Assembly (NCBI RefSeq): GCF_028548395.1
Contig: NZ_JAQQLA010000004.1
Coordinates: forward strand, 496,001-560,000
Length of the DNA stretch: 64,000 bases
Source: Vogesella indigofera
GTDB lineage: Bacteria; Pseudomonadota; Gammaproteobacteria; Burkholderiales; Chromobacteriaceae
Reading direction: 5' to 3'
Shown here piece after piece: positions 28,326 through 36,705 of the stretch (position 1 is the stretch's first letter; the number at the start of each line of letters is the position of its first letter). A program made the position numbers and the translations under genes. Under the pieces are notes generated by a model that searched no databases, was not told the origin of the DNA, and worked only from the letters and a program-made list of their open reading frames with translations.

Positions 28326-30221
28326 ATGCACACGCCCCGATTGCCCGCCAACGAGCACGACCGCCTGGCCGCCCTGCAGCGTCTGGGTGTGCTGGACACG
28401 CCGCCCGCCGCCGAGCTGGACCGCCTCACCCGGCTGGCGCAGCGCGTGTTCAAGGTCAAGACCGTGCTGGTGACGCTGGTCGACGCCAAGCGGCAGTGGT
28501 TCAAGTCGCGCGTCGGGCTGGAAGTCAGCGAAACGGCGCGCGATATCTCCTTCTGCGGCCACGCCATCCTGCAGCCGCAGGCGCTACTGGTCGCCGATGC
28601 ACGCCTGGACCCGCGCTTTGCCGACAACCCGCTGGTGACGGCGGCGCCGCACATCGTGTTCTACGCCGGACAGCCGATCTTCTCCCGTGCCGGTCACGCG
28701 CTGGGCACGCTGTGCCTGATCGACGACCAGCCACGGCAGCTCGACGACGGCGAGCAGCAGACGCTGCAGGACCTGGCGCGGATGGTAGAGCAGTACCTGT
28801 GGGGGCTGGAAGCGGCGCAGGATCTGCAGCAGCTGCAGGCCGAGCTGGAGCAGCGCGTGCAGCTGCGCACACAGGAGCAGGAAACCACGCTGGCGCAGCT
28901 GCACCAGGAAATCGCGCAGCGCAACGCCTACGAAAGCGCGCTACTGGCGGAGAAGGAGCACTTTCACGCCACGCTGGAAAACACCACCGACGCCTTCATC
29001 GAGATCGACGAGCAGGGGCTGGTGGTCGGCTGGAACCGCGCCGCGGAGAGCACCTTCGGCTGGACGCGAGAGGAGGCCGGCGGCCGGCTGCTGGCCGAGC
29101 TGATCATCCCGCCGCCGCTGCGCGCCGCCCACCACGCCGGCCTGTGCCGCTTCGTGCGCACCGGCCAGCCACGGATGCTGGGACAGCGCGTCGAGGTCAG
29201 CGCCTGTCGCAAGGACGGCAGCACCTTCCCGATCGAGCTGACGCTGAGCGCGATCCACAGCCAGGGGCGGATGCTGATCAACGCCTTCCTGCACGACATC
29301 TCGCAACGCAAGGCCGACGAGGCCGAGATCCTCGACAGCCGCGCCCGCATCAAGATGATCACCGACAATGTGCCGGCCATCATCGCCTATATCGATACCG
29401 GGCTGCACTACCGCTTCGTCAACCTCGGCTACGAGAAATGGTTTGGCTGGAAGGCGGACACCATCACCGGCAGCAAGGTCGCCGACATGCTCGACAGCGA
29501 AGTGTACGCGGTGGCACGGCCGCATTTCGACAAGGTGCTGCGCGGCGAGCAGAGCGAATACGAGGTGCAGATGGCCAGCCTGCACGGCAAGATCTGGGTC
29601 CACATCACCCTGATCCCGCACTACAACCCGCAGCGGCAACTGCAGGGCTTCTACGTGCTGGGCGTGGACATCACCGAGCGCAAGCAGCTGCAGGACCAGC
29701 TGCAATTCGAGGCCTACCACGACTCGCTGACCGGGCTGCCCAACCGCCGCGCGCTGATGCAGAGCCTGCGCGAGGCGATGGCCCGCAGCCGCCGCAGCGG
29801 CAACAGCATGGCGCTGCTGTTTCTCGACCTCGACGGCTTCAAGGCGCTGAACGACAGTCACGGCCACGACTTCGGCGACATGGCGCTGCAGCGCTTCGCC
29901 CGCGAGCTGCGCGGTGCGGTACGCGAGACCGATAGCGCCGCCCGGCTGGCCGGCGACGAGTTCACCGTCATCCTGGAAAACCTGGTGCAGCCGCAGCAGG
30001 ACAGCGCACTGGTGGCCGGCAAGCTGCTGCAGCAGATCGCCTCCATCCACAGCATCGCCGGCGTGGCGGTCACCCTGTCCAGCAGCATCGGCATCGCCCT
30101 CTACGACGGCAGCCACGACAGCAGCGCCAATACCCTGCTCAACGCCGCCGACAAGGCGATGTACCAGGCCAAGCGCGCCGGCAAGAACCGCCTGGCCTTT
30201 TACGGCGACGCCCCGCCATAG
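28326..30221 (+). CDS. GAF-PAS-PAS diguanylate cyclase
   Basis: A soluble signalling protein of 631 aa from ATG 28326 (a GTG at 28278 in frame is an alternative; homology-like sequence begins near LPANEHDRLAALQRLGVLDT). An N-terminal GAF domain (about residues 10-160) is followed by a coiled coil, two PAS domains (about 210-330 and 340-460) and a GGDEF domain (about 465-625). The active site reads AGDEF (542-546), a variant compatible with cyclase activity in other proteins; the substrate-metal Asp is in LFLDLDGFK. No RxxD inhibitory site is evident in the usual place. Probably makes cyclic di-GMP in response to a cytoplasmic ligand. Confidence 0.9.
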   Translation: MHTPRLPANEHDRLAALQRLGVLDTPPAAELDRLTRLAQRVFKVKTVLVTLVDAKRQWFKSRVGLEVSETARDISFCGHAILQPQALLVADARLDPRFADNPLVTAAPHIVFYAGQPIFSRAGHALGTLCLIDDQPRQLDDGEQQTLQDLARMVEQYLWGLEAAQDLQQLQAELEQRVQLRTQEQETTLAQLHQEIAQRNAYESALLAEKEHFHATLENTTDAFIEIDEQGLVVGWNRAAESTFGWTREEAGGRLLAELIIPPPLRAAHHAGLCRFVRTGQPRMLGQRVEVSACRKDGSTFPIELTLSAIHSQGRMLINAFLHDISQRKADEAEILDSRARIKMITDNVPAIIAYIDTGLHYRFVNLGYEKWFGWKADTITGSKVADMLDSEVYAVARPHFDKVLRGEQSEYEVQMASLHGKIWVHITLIPHYNPQRQLQGFYVLGVDITERKQLQDQLQFEAYHDSLTGLPNRRALMQSLREAMARSRRSGNSMALLFLDLDGFKALNDSHGHDFGDMALQRFARELRGAVRETDSAARLAGDEFTVILENLVQPQQDSALVAGKLLQQIASIHSIAGVAVTLSSSIGIALYDGSHDSSANTLLNAADKAMYQAKRAGKNRLAFYGDAPP

Positions 30222-30354
30222 CCACGGCAGCAGCAGTGGCGGCCGCCGGCGCTTCTGGCATAATCGCTGGCACACCGCCTTGATCCGGCGTTGCCACCAC
30301 CGCAACCGGCAGTCCGCTGCCGCCACCGGATCCAGCACCGCCGGAGCCGTTGTC

Positions 30355-31416
30355 ATGCTGCACTACCTGCCAGATTCACTCTACGTTCGCAATCGTCTGA
30401 CCCAGAGCAGCGATCTCGAAATCTGGCTCAGCGCCGGAGAAAAGCAGCGCCGCCAGGAGCGCGCGCGCAGCCATTTCCACGACCCGCAGCCGGTGTGCCC
30501 GCCGCAGCACGAACAGGACCCGTTCCTGGCGCTGCCGTGGGCCTATGCCCAGCTGGAGTGGCTGACCACCCGCCTGCTCGACCATGACGACAGCGAGCAA
30601 CAGCTGCGCGCGCTGGCCGGCAGCCTGCGCCGGCTGGCCAATCACGCCCCGGAAGCCACGCTGGCCGCCGGCCTGCTGCTGCCCTACGCCCACTACGCGC
30701 ACGCCCATGCCGTGCATGTCGCGCTGCTGGTGGCGCGGCTGACACAGCGGCTGGCACTGGCGGAAGCCGAGTGCGAGTCACTGGTCTGCGCCGCGCTGAC
30801 CATGAATATCGCGATGGTCAACCTGCAGCAGCAACTCAGCCACCAGGCCGAGGCGCTGTCCTCGCTGCAGGCCAAGCAGCTGCGCCTGCACCCGCTGGCC
30901 AGCTCCGCGATGCTGCGCGAAGTCGGTGTCGATGACGAGATCTGGCATCTGGCGATTCTGGAACATCATGAACAGTGGAACGGCAAGGGCTATCCGTTCG
31001 GCCTCGGCCGCAGCAAGATCAGCCCCGGCGCCCACCTGCTGCATGTCGCCGATGTCGCGATGGCGCGACTGCACCCCCGCCACTACCGCCGCTCGCAGCT
31101 ACCCAAGAGCGCGATGGTGCAACTGTTCCAGCAACGCGACACCCTGGCCGACGCCAAGCTGGCCGATTGCCTGATCAAGGAGGTAGGCCTGTATCCGCCG
31201 GGCAGCTTCGTCAAGCTGGAGCAGGGCGACACCGCCATCGTGGTGCAGCACGGCGACGACATCACCACGCCGCTGACCGTCCGCTTCGGCCGCGACGCCA
31301 GCATCGTGCCGACGGCAAGCCGCATCGCCAGCCCGGCACAAATGACGGTCGAAGCGCGCCACCTGCCGGCACTGGCCAGGCTGTGGCAATGCCGGGTCGA
31401 CAGCCCGACGGGCTAG
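30355..31416 (+). CDS. degenerate HD-GYP-like protein
   Basis: A 353-aa soluble protein from ATG 30355. The central part aligns with HD-GYP domains: HAHAVHVALLVARLTQRLAL corresponds to the first helix, and LEHHEQWNGKGYPFGLGRSK carries HHE and GYP. However, where active enzymes have L(L)HDIGK this protein reads ALTMNIAMVN, so the His-Asp metal pair is missing. It therefore is unlikely to hydrolyse cyclic di-GMP and may bind it or act as a scaffold. It follows the diguanylate cyclase by 133 bases on the same strand, a suggestive pairing. The N-terminal about 100 residues match nothing I recognise. The open frame extends upstream into the cyclase gene but that part is out-of-frame shadow. Confidence 0.82.
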   Translation: MLHYLPDSLYVRNRLTQSSDLEIWLSAGEKQRRQERARSHFHDPQPVCPPQHEQDPFLALPWAYAQLEWLTTRLLDHDDSEQQLRALAGSLRRLANHAPEATLAAGLLLPYAHYAHAHAVHVALLVARLTQRLALAEAECESLVCAALTMNIAMVNLQQQLSHQAEALSSLQAKQLRLHPLASSAMLREVGVDDEIWHLAILEHHEQWNGKGYPFGLGRSKISPGAHLLHVADVAMARLHPRHYRRSQLPKSAMVQLFQQRDTLADAKLADCLIKEVGLYPPGSFVKLEQGDTAIVVQHGDDITTPLTVRFGRDASIVPTASRIASPAQMTVEARHLPALARLWQCRVDSPTG

Positions 31417-31503
31417 GCGGTAGCAAACAGAAAAAGAAGTGGAGGACAGCCGAGGCACACGGGTCAGCAAACGCAGCAACGCCGTGCGGAACAGAAAAAC
31501 AAA

Positions 31504-31527
31504 AAGCCCAGTCTGGCGACTGGGCTT
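31504..31527. terminator. terminator between HD-GYP-like gene and tRNA-Lys cluster
   Basis: AAGCCCAGTC / GACTGGGCTT with loop TGGC; on the minus strand TTTTTGTTTTTCTG follows, ending the tRNA-Lys transcript. Confidence 0.9.
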
Positions 31528-31541
31528 GATGTCTGTATTCA

Positions 31542-31617
31542 TGGTGGGTCGTGCGGGATTCGAACCTGCGACAAACGGATTAAAAGTCCGCTGCTCTACC
31601 AACTGAGCTAACGACCC
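31542..31617 (-). tRNA. tRNA-Lys (TTT), copy 3 in transcription order
   Basis: A 76-nt tRNA with encoded CCA, acceptor GGGTCGT, anticodon loop CTTTTAA (anticodon TTT) and T-arm GCAGG-TTCGAAT-CCCGC. Identical to the two copies beside it. Confidence 0.97.
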
Positions 31618-31632
31618 CCGTAAGGGTCCTGA

Positions 31633-31708
31633 TGGTGGGTCGTGCGGGATTCGAACCTGCGACAAACGGATTAAAAGTCCGCTGCTCTACCAACTGAGCT
31701 AACGACCC
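31633..31708 (-). tRNA. tRNA-Lys (TTT), copy 2
   Basis: Identical 76-nt copy, separated from its neighbour by 15 bases. Confidence 0.97.
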
Positions 31709-31722
31709 ATCAGGGGTCTCGG

Positions 31723-31798
31723 TGGTGGGTCGTGCGGGATTCGAACCTGCGACAAACGGATTAAAAGTCCGCTGCTCTACCAACTGAGCTAACGACCC
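31723..31798 (-). tRNA. tRNA-Lys (TTT), copy 1
   Basis: First tRNA of the transcript, identical to the other two; 14 bases separate it from copy 2. A strong promoter lies just upstream. Confidence 0.97.
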
Positions 31799-31811
31799 CC
31801 GAGAGAACGAA

Positions 31812-31840
31812 ACTATACCGAAGCCGATTTTTCGCGTCAA
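31812..31840 (-). promoter_or_regulatory. promoter of the tRNA-Lys cluster
   Basis: On the minus strand TTGACG (31840-31835), 17-base spacer, TATAGT (31817-31812), then 13 bases to the tRNA 5' end. The spacer and flanks are AT-rich compared with the window. Confidence 0.85.
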
Positions 31841-31900
31841 GATTTTCTTGGCCGATAATTTGAAATTTGTGCTATCCGCCAATATTCCGTAGCAAAACAC

Positions 31901-31921
31901 ACGCAAAAACAATTTTTGCGT
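31901..31921 (-). terminator. possible terminator of cutA
   Basis: ACGCAAAAA / TTTTTGCGT with a 3-base loop begins at the cutA stop codon and is followed on the minus strand by GTGTTTTGC. Confidence 0.5.
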
Positions 31922-32244
31922 CAAGGGCTTGAAAGAACTTCCGCGGCCACCCATGTCAAATAAGCCGGCAACCCGGCCGCCAGCGGCAGCGCGACGATCT
32001 CCGGCACCTCGTAGGGATGCAGCTGCAGCAAGCGCGCCTGCAGTGCCGGATAGGCCGCCGCGGTGGTCTTGATCTGCAACGGCACCTCGCTGGCGTTTTC
32101 CAGCTTGCCCTGCCAGCGATACACTGAGCGGCACGGCGCCATGATATTGACACAGGCGGCGAGTTGCTCGCCGACCAGCGTCTCCGCAATTTGTTGTGCC
32201 AGTGCCGCATCCGGCACATTGCACAGCACCATGATCACTTCCAT
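31921..32244 (-). CDS. cutA: divalent-cation tolerance protein CutA
   Basis: A 107-aa trimeric P-II-like fold protein. The CutA signature is seen in LVGEQLAACVNIMAPCRSVY, WQGKLENASEVPLQIKT, and LHPYEVPEIVALP. It has been linked to copper and other divalent metals, but its molecular role remains debated. The start at ATG 32244 is 15 bases from the divergent fxsA gene. Confidence 0.95.
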   Translation of the reverse strand: MEVIMVLCNVPDAALAQQIAETLVGEQLAACVNIMAPCRSVYRWQGKLENASEVPLQIKTTAAAYPALQARLLQLHPYEVPEIVALPLAAGLPAYLTWVAAEVLSSP

Positions 32245-32259
32245 CTGGATACCTGTTTT

Positions 32260-32700
32260 ATGCGTGCGTTTCTGATCGTATTACTGCTGTACCCGTTTGC
32301 CGAGATCTTCTCGCTGGTCACGCTGGCCGACGCCATCGGCGGCGGCTGGACCATCGCCTGGCTGCTGTTCACCGTGCTGCTCGGCGTGGCGATGATGCGC
32401 AACAGCAAGCTGGCCAGCCTGCTGACCATCGGCTCGGTGCTGAAACAGGGCCAGGTGTCGCTGCTCGCCCTGCTGTGGCCGCTGCGCGTGATGCTGGCCG
32501 GCCTGCTGTTTGCCATTCCCGGCCTGATCAGCGACGTGCTGGCCCTGCTGCTGATGCTGCCATGGCGCGGCCCGACACTGGCGAACATGGCACCACCGTC
32601 GCCACCACCGGCCGCGGACGGCAGCGCCGGCGGTGACATCATCGAAGGCGAATACCAGCGCGTCGACAAGACCGTCGATCCCAACTCACGGCTGCATTAA
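32260..32700 (+). CDS. fxsA: FxsA family membrane protein
   Basis: A 146-aa inner-membrane protein with three to four TM helices: LIVLLLYPFAEIFSLVTLA, TIAWLLFTVLLGVAMM and LWPLRVMLAGLLFAIPGLISD. The YPFAEI and PGLISDVLALLLMLP motifs are typical for FxsA, a protein whose overexpression lets phage T7 overcome F-plasmid exclusion. Cytoplasmic tail rich in Pro and acidic residues. The start ATG 32260 follows a weak ribosome binding site. Its last 15 bases overlap the convergent DUF167 gene. Confidence 0.9.
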   Translation: MRAFLIVLLLYPFAEIFSLVTLADAIGGGWTIAWLLFTVLLGVAMMRNSKLASLLTIGSVLKQGQVSLLALLWPLRVMLAGLLFAIPGLISDVLALLLMLPWRGPTLANMAPPSPPPAADGSAGGDIIEGEYQRVDKTVDPNSRLH

Positions 32701-32988
32701 GGCCTGCAAGCGGGCCAGTACCGTGGCGGCATCGATGCCGCGGATGGCGACGATCTTGTGGCGGTTGCGCTCGCCGCTGAGCAGCGTCACCGACGACTTG
32801 GACACCGCCAGCGCCTGCGCCAGCCACAGTAGCAGCGCGGCATTGGCCTTGCCCTCCACCGGCGGTGCGGCCAACCTGATTTTCAGCGCGTCGCCGTGTT
32901 CGCCAACCAGCGCCGTCTTGCGCGCACCGGGCTGCAGGTGCAAGGTCAGCCGAACACCGTCCGGCTGCGAAGTTAACCAGGGGTTCAT
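32686..32988 (-). CDS. DUF167 family protein (YggU-like)
   Basis: A 100-aa protein with the DUF167 core: VRLTLHLQPGARKTALVGEH, LKIRLAAPPVEGKANAALL and LLSGERNRHKIVAI. Function unknown; a small alpha/beta fold. The start at ATG 32988 (MNPWLTSQPDG) matches family length; the 20 upstream codons are unlikely. It is often found beside a YggT gene, which is not present here. Its 3' end overlaps fxsA by 15 bases. A repeat variant (TGCGGCCAACCTGA) lies at about 32867-32880. Confidence 0.9.
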   Translation of the reverse strand: MNPWLTSQPDGVRLTLHLQPGARKTALVGEHGDALKIRLAAPPVEGKANAALLLWLAQALAVSKSSVTLLSGERNRHKIVAIRGIDAATVLARLQALMQP

Positions 32989-33065
32989 GGCCTGCCCCAC
33001 CTCAAAAAAGGCTATTGTAAATCGGGCGTATACTGCAACGACACCCATAAAGACAGGAGATCACC

Positions 33066-33530
33066 ATGGATATTGGAATCAGCGAACAGGATCGTACCCG
33101 CATTGCCGAAGGCCTGTCGAAACTGCTGGCCGACACCTACACCCTGTATCTGAAGACCCACTATTTCCACTGGAACGTCACCGGGCCGATGTTCCAGACG
33201 CTGCACCTGATGTTCGAGCAGCAGTACAACGAACTGGCGCTGGCCGTCGACCAGATCGCCGAACGCATCCGCGCGCTGGGCCACATCGCCCCCGGCAGCT
33301 ACGGCGACTACGCGCGCCTGACCTCGATCGCCGAAAGCCAGGGCGTACCCAAGGCGCAGGACATGATCCGTGAGCTGGTACAGGCGCACGAGACGGTCTG
33401 CCGCACCGCGCGCTCGCTGTTCCCGGTGGCCGAGCCGGCCAGCGATGAGCCGACTGCCGACCTGCTGACCCAGCGCCTGCAAGTGCATGAAAAGACGGCA
33501 TGGATGCTGCGCAGCCTGCTGGAAAGCTGA
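33066..33530 (+). CDS. dps: Dps family ferroxidase/DNA-protection protein
   Basis: A 154-aa ferritin-like protein forming 12-subunit cages that oxidise iron with H2O2. The ferroxidase ligands are all present with Dps spacing: H35 ([10 protein letters not shown]), H47, D62 and E66. There is no long Lys-rich N-terminal tail as in E. coli Dps, so DNA binding by that route is unlikely. GGAG-type ribosome binding site (CAGGAG) 6 bases before ATG 33066. Monocistronic; no OxyR site identified by eye. Confidence 0.93.
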   Translation: MDIGISEQDRTRIAEGLSKLLADTYTLYLKTHYFHWNVTGPMFQTLHLMFEQQYNELALAVDQIAERIRALGHIAPGSYGDYARLTSIAESQGVPKAQDMIRELVQAHETVCRTARSLFPVAEPASDEPTADLLTQRLQVHEKTAWMLRSLLES

Positions 33531-33581
33531 GGCCACAGCGCGCGTGATACACTGCCGCAAAGTGTAACCGCACGCTCACTC

Positions 33582-34421
33582 ATGACACGTTTCACACCTA
33601 CGCCAGCGCCACCGGACAAATCGCTGTTTCATGCCGCGATCCTGGTGTCGCTGGCGCTGCATTTACTGCTGCTGCTTGCCGTCGGCCGGCACGGCCTGCC
33701 ACGCATTCCGTCATGGCAGCCGGCGGCGCTGCAAGTCACACTGCTGGCGACCCCGCCGGCCAGCAGCGCGCCGCCGCTGGCCACGCAGCTGGCGCAGCAC
33801 GACAGCCTGGCCGGCAGCGCCGCCCCAGCCGCCAAACCCGCGCCGGCGGCGGTCGCCATCACCACCACTGCCACCCGCGTCAGGGCCACGTCGGCGCCGG
33901 CCGCTCCCAAGGCCGAGTCCGCCGCGGTGCTCAGCCGTGAACAGTCCGCCTACACCACACCACCCACTGCCCCGGAAGCGGCGCCGCGCAGCGCCCAGGA
34001 CTGGCTGAGCCAGGCGCGGCAGCTGGGCAGCAGCGCCAATGCCGTCGGCGGCGAAGCACAGGACAAGGCCAAGGCGGTGTTCGGCGTCAGCGCCACCGGG
34101 GTCAGCTGGGCCCGCTACGTCGAAGACTGGCGCCTGAAGATCGAACGCATCGGCAAACGCAACTACCCGGCAGAAGCGCGGGCGCAGAACCTGTACGGCA
34201 GCCTGGAGCTGGCGGTGGTGATCCGCGCCGACGGCGCACTGCAGGAAGTGCGCCTGCTGCGCAGCTCCGGCCACGCGGTGCTGGACCAGGCCGCGCAGAA
34301 CATCGTGCGCATGGCCGCCCCCTACGCCCCGTTCCCGCCAACGTTGGCCGCAGATTTCCGTAGTCTGGAGGTGGTGCGCAAATGGAGCTTCACCACCGCC
34401 AACCAGCTCTCCGCCAATTGA
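33582..34421 (+). CDS. TonB-like energy transducer
   Basis: A 279-aa protein: a single N-terminal TM helix (about residues 16-35), a long Ala/Pro-rich periplasmic linker (about 45-150), and a TonB C-terminal domain (RIGKRNYPAEARAQNLYGSL, then RLLRSSGHAVLDQAAQNIVR). It would carry proton-motive energy to outer-membrane receptors or act in envelope integrity. No exbB/exbD are adjacent. A repeat variant (ACGTTGGCCGCA, 34340-34351) encodes Thr-Leu-Ala-Ala near the C-terminus. Followed at 13 bases by an unknown gene. Confidence 0.88.
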   Translation: MTRFTPTPAPPDKSLFHAAILVSLALHLLLLLAVGRHGLPRIPSWQPAALQVTLLATPPASSAPPLATQLAQHDSLAGSAAPAAKPAPAAVAITTTATRVRATSAPAAPKAESAAVLSREQSAYTTPPTAPEAAPRSAQDWLSQARQLGSSANAVGGEAQDKAKAVFGVSATGVSWARYVEDWRLKIERIGKRNYPAEARAQNLYGSLELAVVIRADGALQEVRLLRSSGHAVLDQAAQNIVRMAAPYAPFPPTLAADFRSLEVVRKWSFTTANQLSAN

Positions 34422-34434
34422 TACAGGATCCACC

Positions 34435-34797
34435 ATGTTTGAAGTCAATCGCAGCGTCGTCATTCTGAAACCGCGCCAGCCGTTCGCCGACTGGCTGGCC
34501 AGCCTGCCCGGCGCCCCGGCCGTAGCGCTGGACGAGCTGCGCCGCAACGGCAATGCGCTGCTGATCCCGCACGTCGACGACGTCGACCCCGCCGATTTCC
34601 TTGCAGAGCACTACCACGCGCTGTTCAGCGCCGAGCTGGCCGACTGGTGCGAGGACGACACGCTGTGGCCGCCGACGCTCAACGCGGCGCTGTTCATGGA
34701 CTGGTTCGACATCGACATTCACCCGGTGCTGACCGACCTGGTCAGCAGCCCGCTGGAGCGCGAGGCGTTCCAGCCGTTTGATCTGGATAGTCAGTAA
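34435..34797 (+). CDS. hypothetical protein, acidic
   Basis: I do not recognise a named family. The 120-aa product is strongly acidic, cytoplasmic, without TM helices, and Trp/Asp-rich in the second half (ADWCEDDTLWPPTLNAALFM then DWFDIDIHPVLTDLV). Good ribosome binding site (AGGATCC) 6-7 bases before ATG 34435 and typical local codon use support a real gene. It sits 13 bases after the TonB-like gene, so it is probably co-expressed with it. Confidence 0.75.
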   Translation: MFEVNRSVVILKPRQPFADWLASLPGAPAVALDELRRNGNALLIPHVDDVDPADFLAEHYHALFSAELADWCEDDTLWPPTLNAALFMDWFDIDIHPVLTDLVSSPLEREAFQPFDLDSQ

Positions 34798-34886
34798 ACC
34801 CCGGCGCCGGCGGCCCACCGCCGGCACGGCAACAACAAACTGACACCACCTTGCCGGCAACGGCTTTTCCACACGAAGGGGAAATC

Positions 34887-35297
34887 ATGACTCACAGCAC
34901 CAGCATCAAGGTTCGCGGCTACCACCTCGACCTGTACAGCCACGTCAACAATGCGCGCTACCTGGAGTTCCTGGAAGAAGCGCGCTGGACCTTCTTCGAG
35001 GAATGCGCCGACCTGCCGGCCTTCCTCAGCTCCGGCATCGCGCTGATCGTGGTCAACATCAACATCGACTACCGCTACCCGGCGACCATGAACGACCAGC
35101 TGGTGATCGAGACCGCGGTCAAGTCGGTCGGCAACCGCAGCGCAGTGATCCACCAGTGCGTGAAGCTGGCCGGCAGCGACACGGTGGTGGCCGAGGCCGA
35201 CGTCACCTTCGTCGCATTTGACGGCAAGCAGAACAAGGCGGTGGCGATCGAGGGTAAACTGCGGGAACTTCTGACCGGGCTGCAACACCAAGCCTGA
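34887..35297 (+). CDS. 4-hydroxybenzoyl-CoA-type thioesterase (hotdog fold)
   Basis: A 136-aa acyl-CoA thioesterase of the YbgC/FadM type. The catalytic Asp region is YHLDLYSHVNNARYLEFLEE, the best landmark of the 4HBT family, and VVNINIDYRYPATMND is also typical. Substrate unknown; probably medium or long acyl-CoA. The start ATG 34887 is preceded by AAGGGGAA. It is 34 bases before the thioredoxin-like gene on the same strand. Confidence 0.9.
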   Translation: MTHSTSIKVRGYHLDLYSHVNNARYLEFLEEARWTFFEECADLPAFLSSGIALIVVNINIDYRYPATMNDQLVIETAVKSVGNRSAVIHQCVKLAGSDTVVAEADVTFVAFDGKQNKAVAIEGKLRELLTGLQHQA

Positions 35298-35331
35298 TCA
35301 TCACCGCCTTTGCAACAGGACAGACTCAGTC

Positions 35332-35823
35332 ATGAAAAAATGGATACTGGCATTGGTCGGCATCGCCGTACTCGCCATCGTCGCCTACCTCGCGCTGTTC
35401 AACAAGCCGCAGGCGCCGCAAGTCCACTACACCAACCTGTCGGGACAGACCGCCAGCACCGACAGCCTGAAAGGCAAGGTGGTGCTGGTCAATTTCTGGG
35501 CCACCAGCTGCAGCGGCTGCATGGCCGAGATGCCGAAACTGCGCGCCACCCACGAGAAGTATGCGCCGCAAGGCTACGAAACCGTGGCCGTGGCGATGAG
35601 CTACGACCCGCCCAACTACGTGCAGACCTACGTCAAGGACACCGCGCTGCCCTTCTTTGTCACGCTGGACAGCAGCGGCAGCATCGCCAAGGCGTTCGGC
35701 GAGGTGCAGCTGACCCCGACCTCGGTACTGATCGACAAGCAGGGCAATATCATCAAGCGCTATGTCGGCGAGCCGGACTTCACCGAACTGCACCAGCTGA
35801 TCGAGCAGAACCTGAAAGCCTGA
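35332..35823 (+). CDS. TlpA-like membrane-anchored thioredoxin-family protein
   Basis: A 163-aa protein with an N-terminal signal anchor (about residues 3-22) and a periplasmic thioredoxin fold. The active site is WATSCSGCMAEMPKL (CSGC), with the cis-Pro in LTPTSVLIDKQG. It should reduce or isomerise periplasmic disulfides or serve cytochrome c maturation; the partner is unknown. It ends at a strong terminator. A second TlpA-like protein with a WCAPC site is encoded at 57354-57842. Confidence 0.9.
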   Translation: MKKWILALVGIAVLAIVAYLALFNKPQAPQVHYTNLSGQTASTDSLKGKVVLVNFWATSCSGCMAEMPKLRATHEKYAPQGYETVAVAMSYDPPNYVQTYVKDTALPFFVTLDSSGSIAKAFGEVQLTPTSVLIDKQGNIIKRYVGEPDFTELHQLIEQNLKA

Positions 35824-35836
35824 TCTCTCAGGCCGC

Positions 35837-35877
35837 AAAAAAGCCGTTGCCATCCTGTCGATGGCAACGGCTTTTTT
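35837..35877. terminator. bidirectional terminator
   Basis: AAAAAAGCCGTTGCCAT / ATGGCAACGGCTTTTTT, a 17-bp perfect stem with a 7-base loop between convergent genes. Confidence 0.95.
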
Positions 35878-35894
35878 CATGCCGCCGCTAGTGG

Positions 35895-36653
35895 CTAACG
35901 TTGGCCGCACACCGGGCAATCCGGATCACGCGGCACCTTCAGCTGGCGGAAGCTGCCATCCAGTGCATCGTACAGCGTCAGCTGCCCCAGCGCCGGACGG
36001 CGCCCGGCCAGCAGCTTGATCGCCTCCACCGCCTGTAGGCTGCCGATGACACCGACCAGCGGCGCCAGCACACCGAAGGTGGCGCACGGCCCGTCGCTGG
36101 CCTCGCCTTCCTCCGGGAACAGGCAGTGATAGCACGGCGACGCGTCGTCGCGCACGTCGTACACCGCCAGCTGGCCGCTAAAGCGTACCGCGGCGCCGGA
36201 CACCAGCGGCACCCCGGCCGCCACACAGGCGCGGTTGATGGCGTGGCGGGTGGCGAAGTTGTCGGAGCAGTCCAGCACCAGATCGTGCGCCGCCACCTCG
36301 GCAGCCAGCCTGTCGCCCTGCAGGCGCTCGGCCAGCAGCCGCAACTGCACGTCCGGATTGATGGCGGCCAACCTTGCCGCCGCCGAGTCCACCTTGCGCT
36401 GCCCCAGCGTACCCATATCGTGAATGATCTGCCGCTGCAGATTGGTCAGCTCCACGGTGTCGTCGTCGACCAGCGTCAGCTGGCCGACACCGGCACTGGC
36501 CAGATACAGCAGTGCCGGCGCGCCGAGCCCGCCGGCGCCGACCACCAGCACCCTTGAGGCCAGCAGGCGCTGCTGGCCGTCGATGTCGATTTCCGGCAGC
36601 AGGATGTGCCGGCTGTAGCGCAGCAGGGCTGCGTCGTTCAGTTCTTGCGTCAT
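35895..36653 (-). CDS. moeB: molybdopterin-synthase adenylyltransferase / ThiF-type E1-like enzyme
   Basis: A 252-aa MoeB/ThiF family enzyme that adenylates the C-terminal Gly-Gly of a small sulfur carrier (MoaD or ThiS). The nucleotide motif is VLVVGAGGLGAPALLYLASA, followed by VELTNLQRQIIH (the Arg finger region) and DCSDNFATRH. The two structural zinc CxxC pairs are CYHC and CPVC near the C-terminus. MoeB and ThiF cannot be told apart with certainty here as no moa or thi genes are adjacent. A repeat copy (ACGTTGGCCGCA) overlaps the last codons and a second lies inside at 36363-36375. Confidence 0.88.
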   Translation of the reverse strand: MTQELNDAALLRYSRHILLPEIDIDGQQRLLASRVLVVGAGGLGAPALLYLASAGVGQLTLVDDDTVELTNLQRQIIHDMGTLGQRKVDSAAARLAAINPDVQLRLLAERLQGDRLAAEVAAHDLVLDCSDNFATRHAINRACVAAGVPLVSGAAVRFSGQLAVYDVRDDASPCYHCLFPEEGEASDGPCATFGVLAPLVGVIGSLQAVEAIKLLAGRRPALGQLTLYDALDGSFRQLKVPRDPDCPVCGQR

Positions 36654-36662
36654 GATGCAAAA

Positions 36663-36682
36663 ATGGCCGCAAACGCGGCCAT
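36663..36682 (-). terminator. terminator of ntrX
   Basis: ATGGCCGC / GCGGCCAT with loop AAAC; on the minus strand TTTTTGC follows. It also lies just upstream of the moeB start. Confidence 0.8.
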
Positions 36683-36705
36683 CTCCCTTGATCTTGATTC
36701 AGGTT

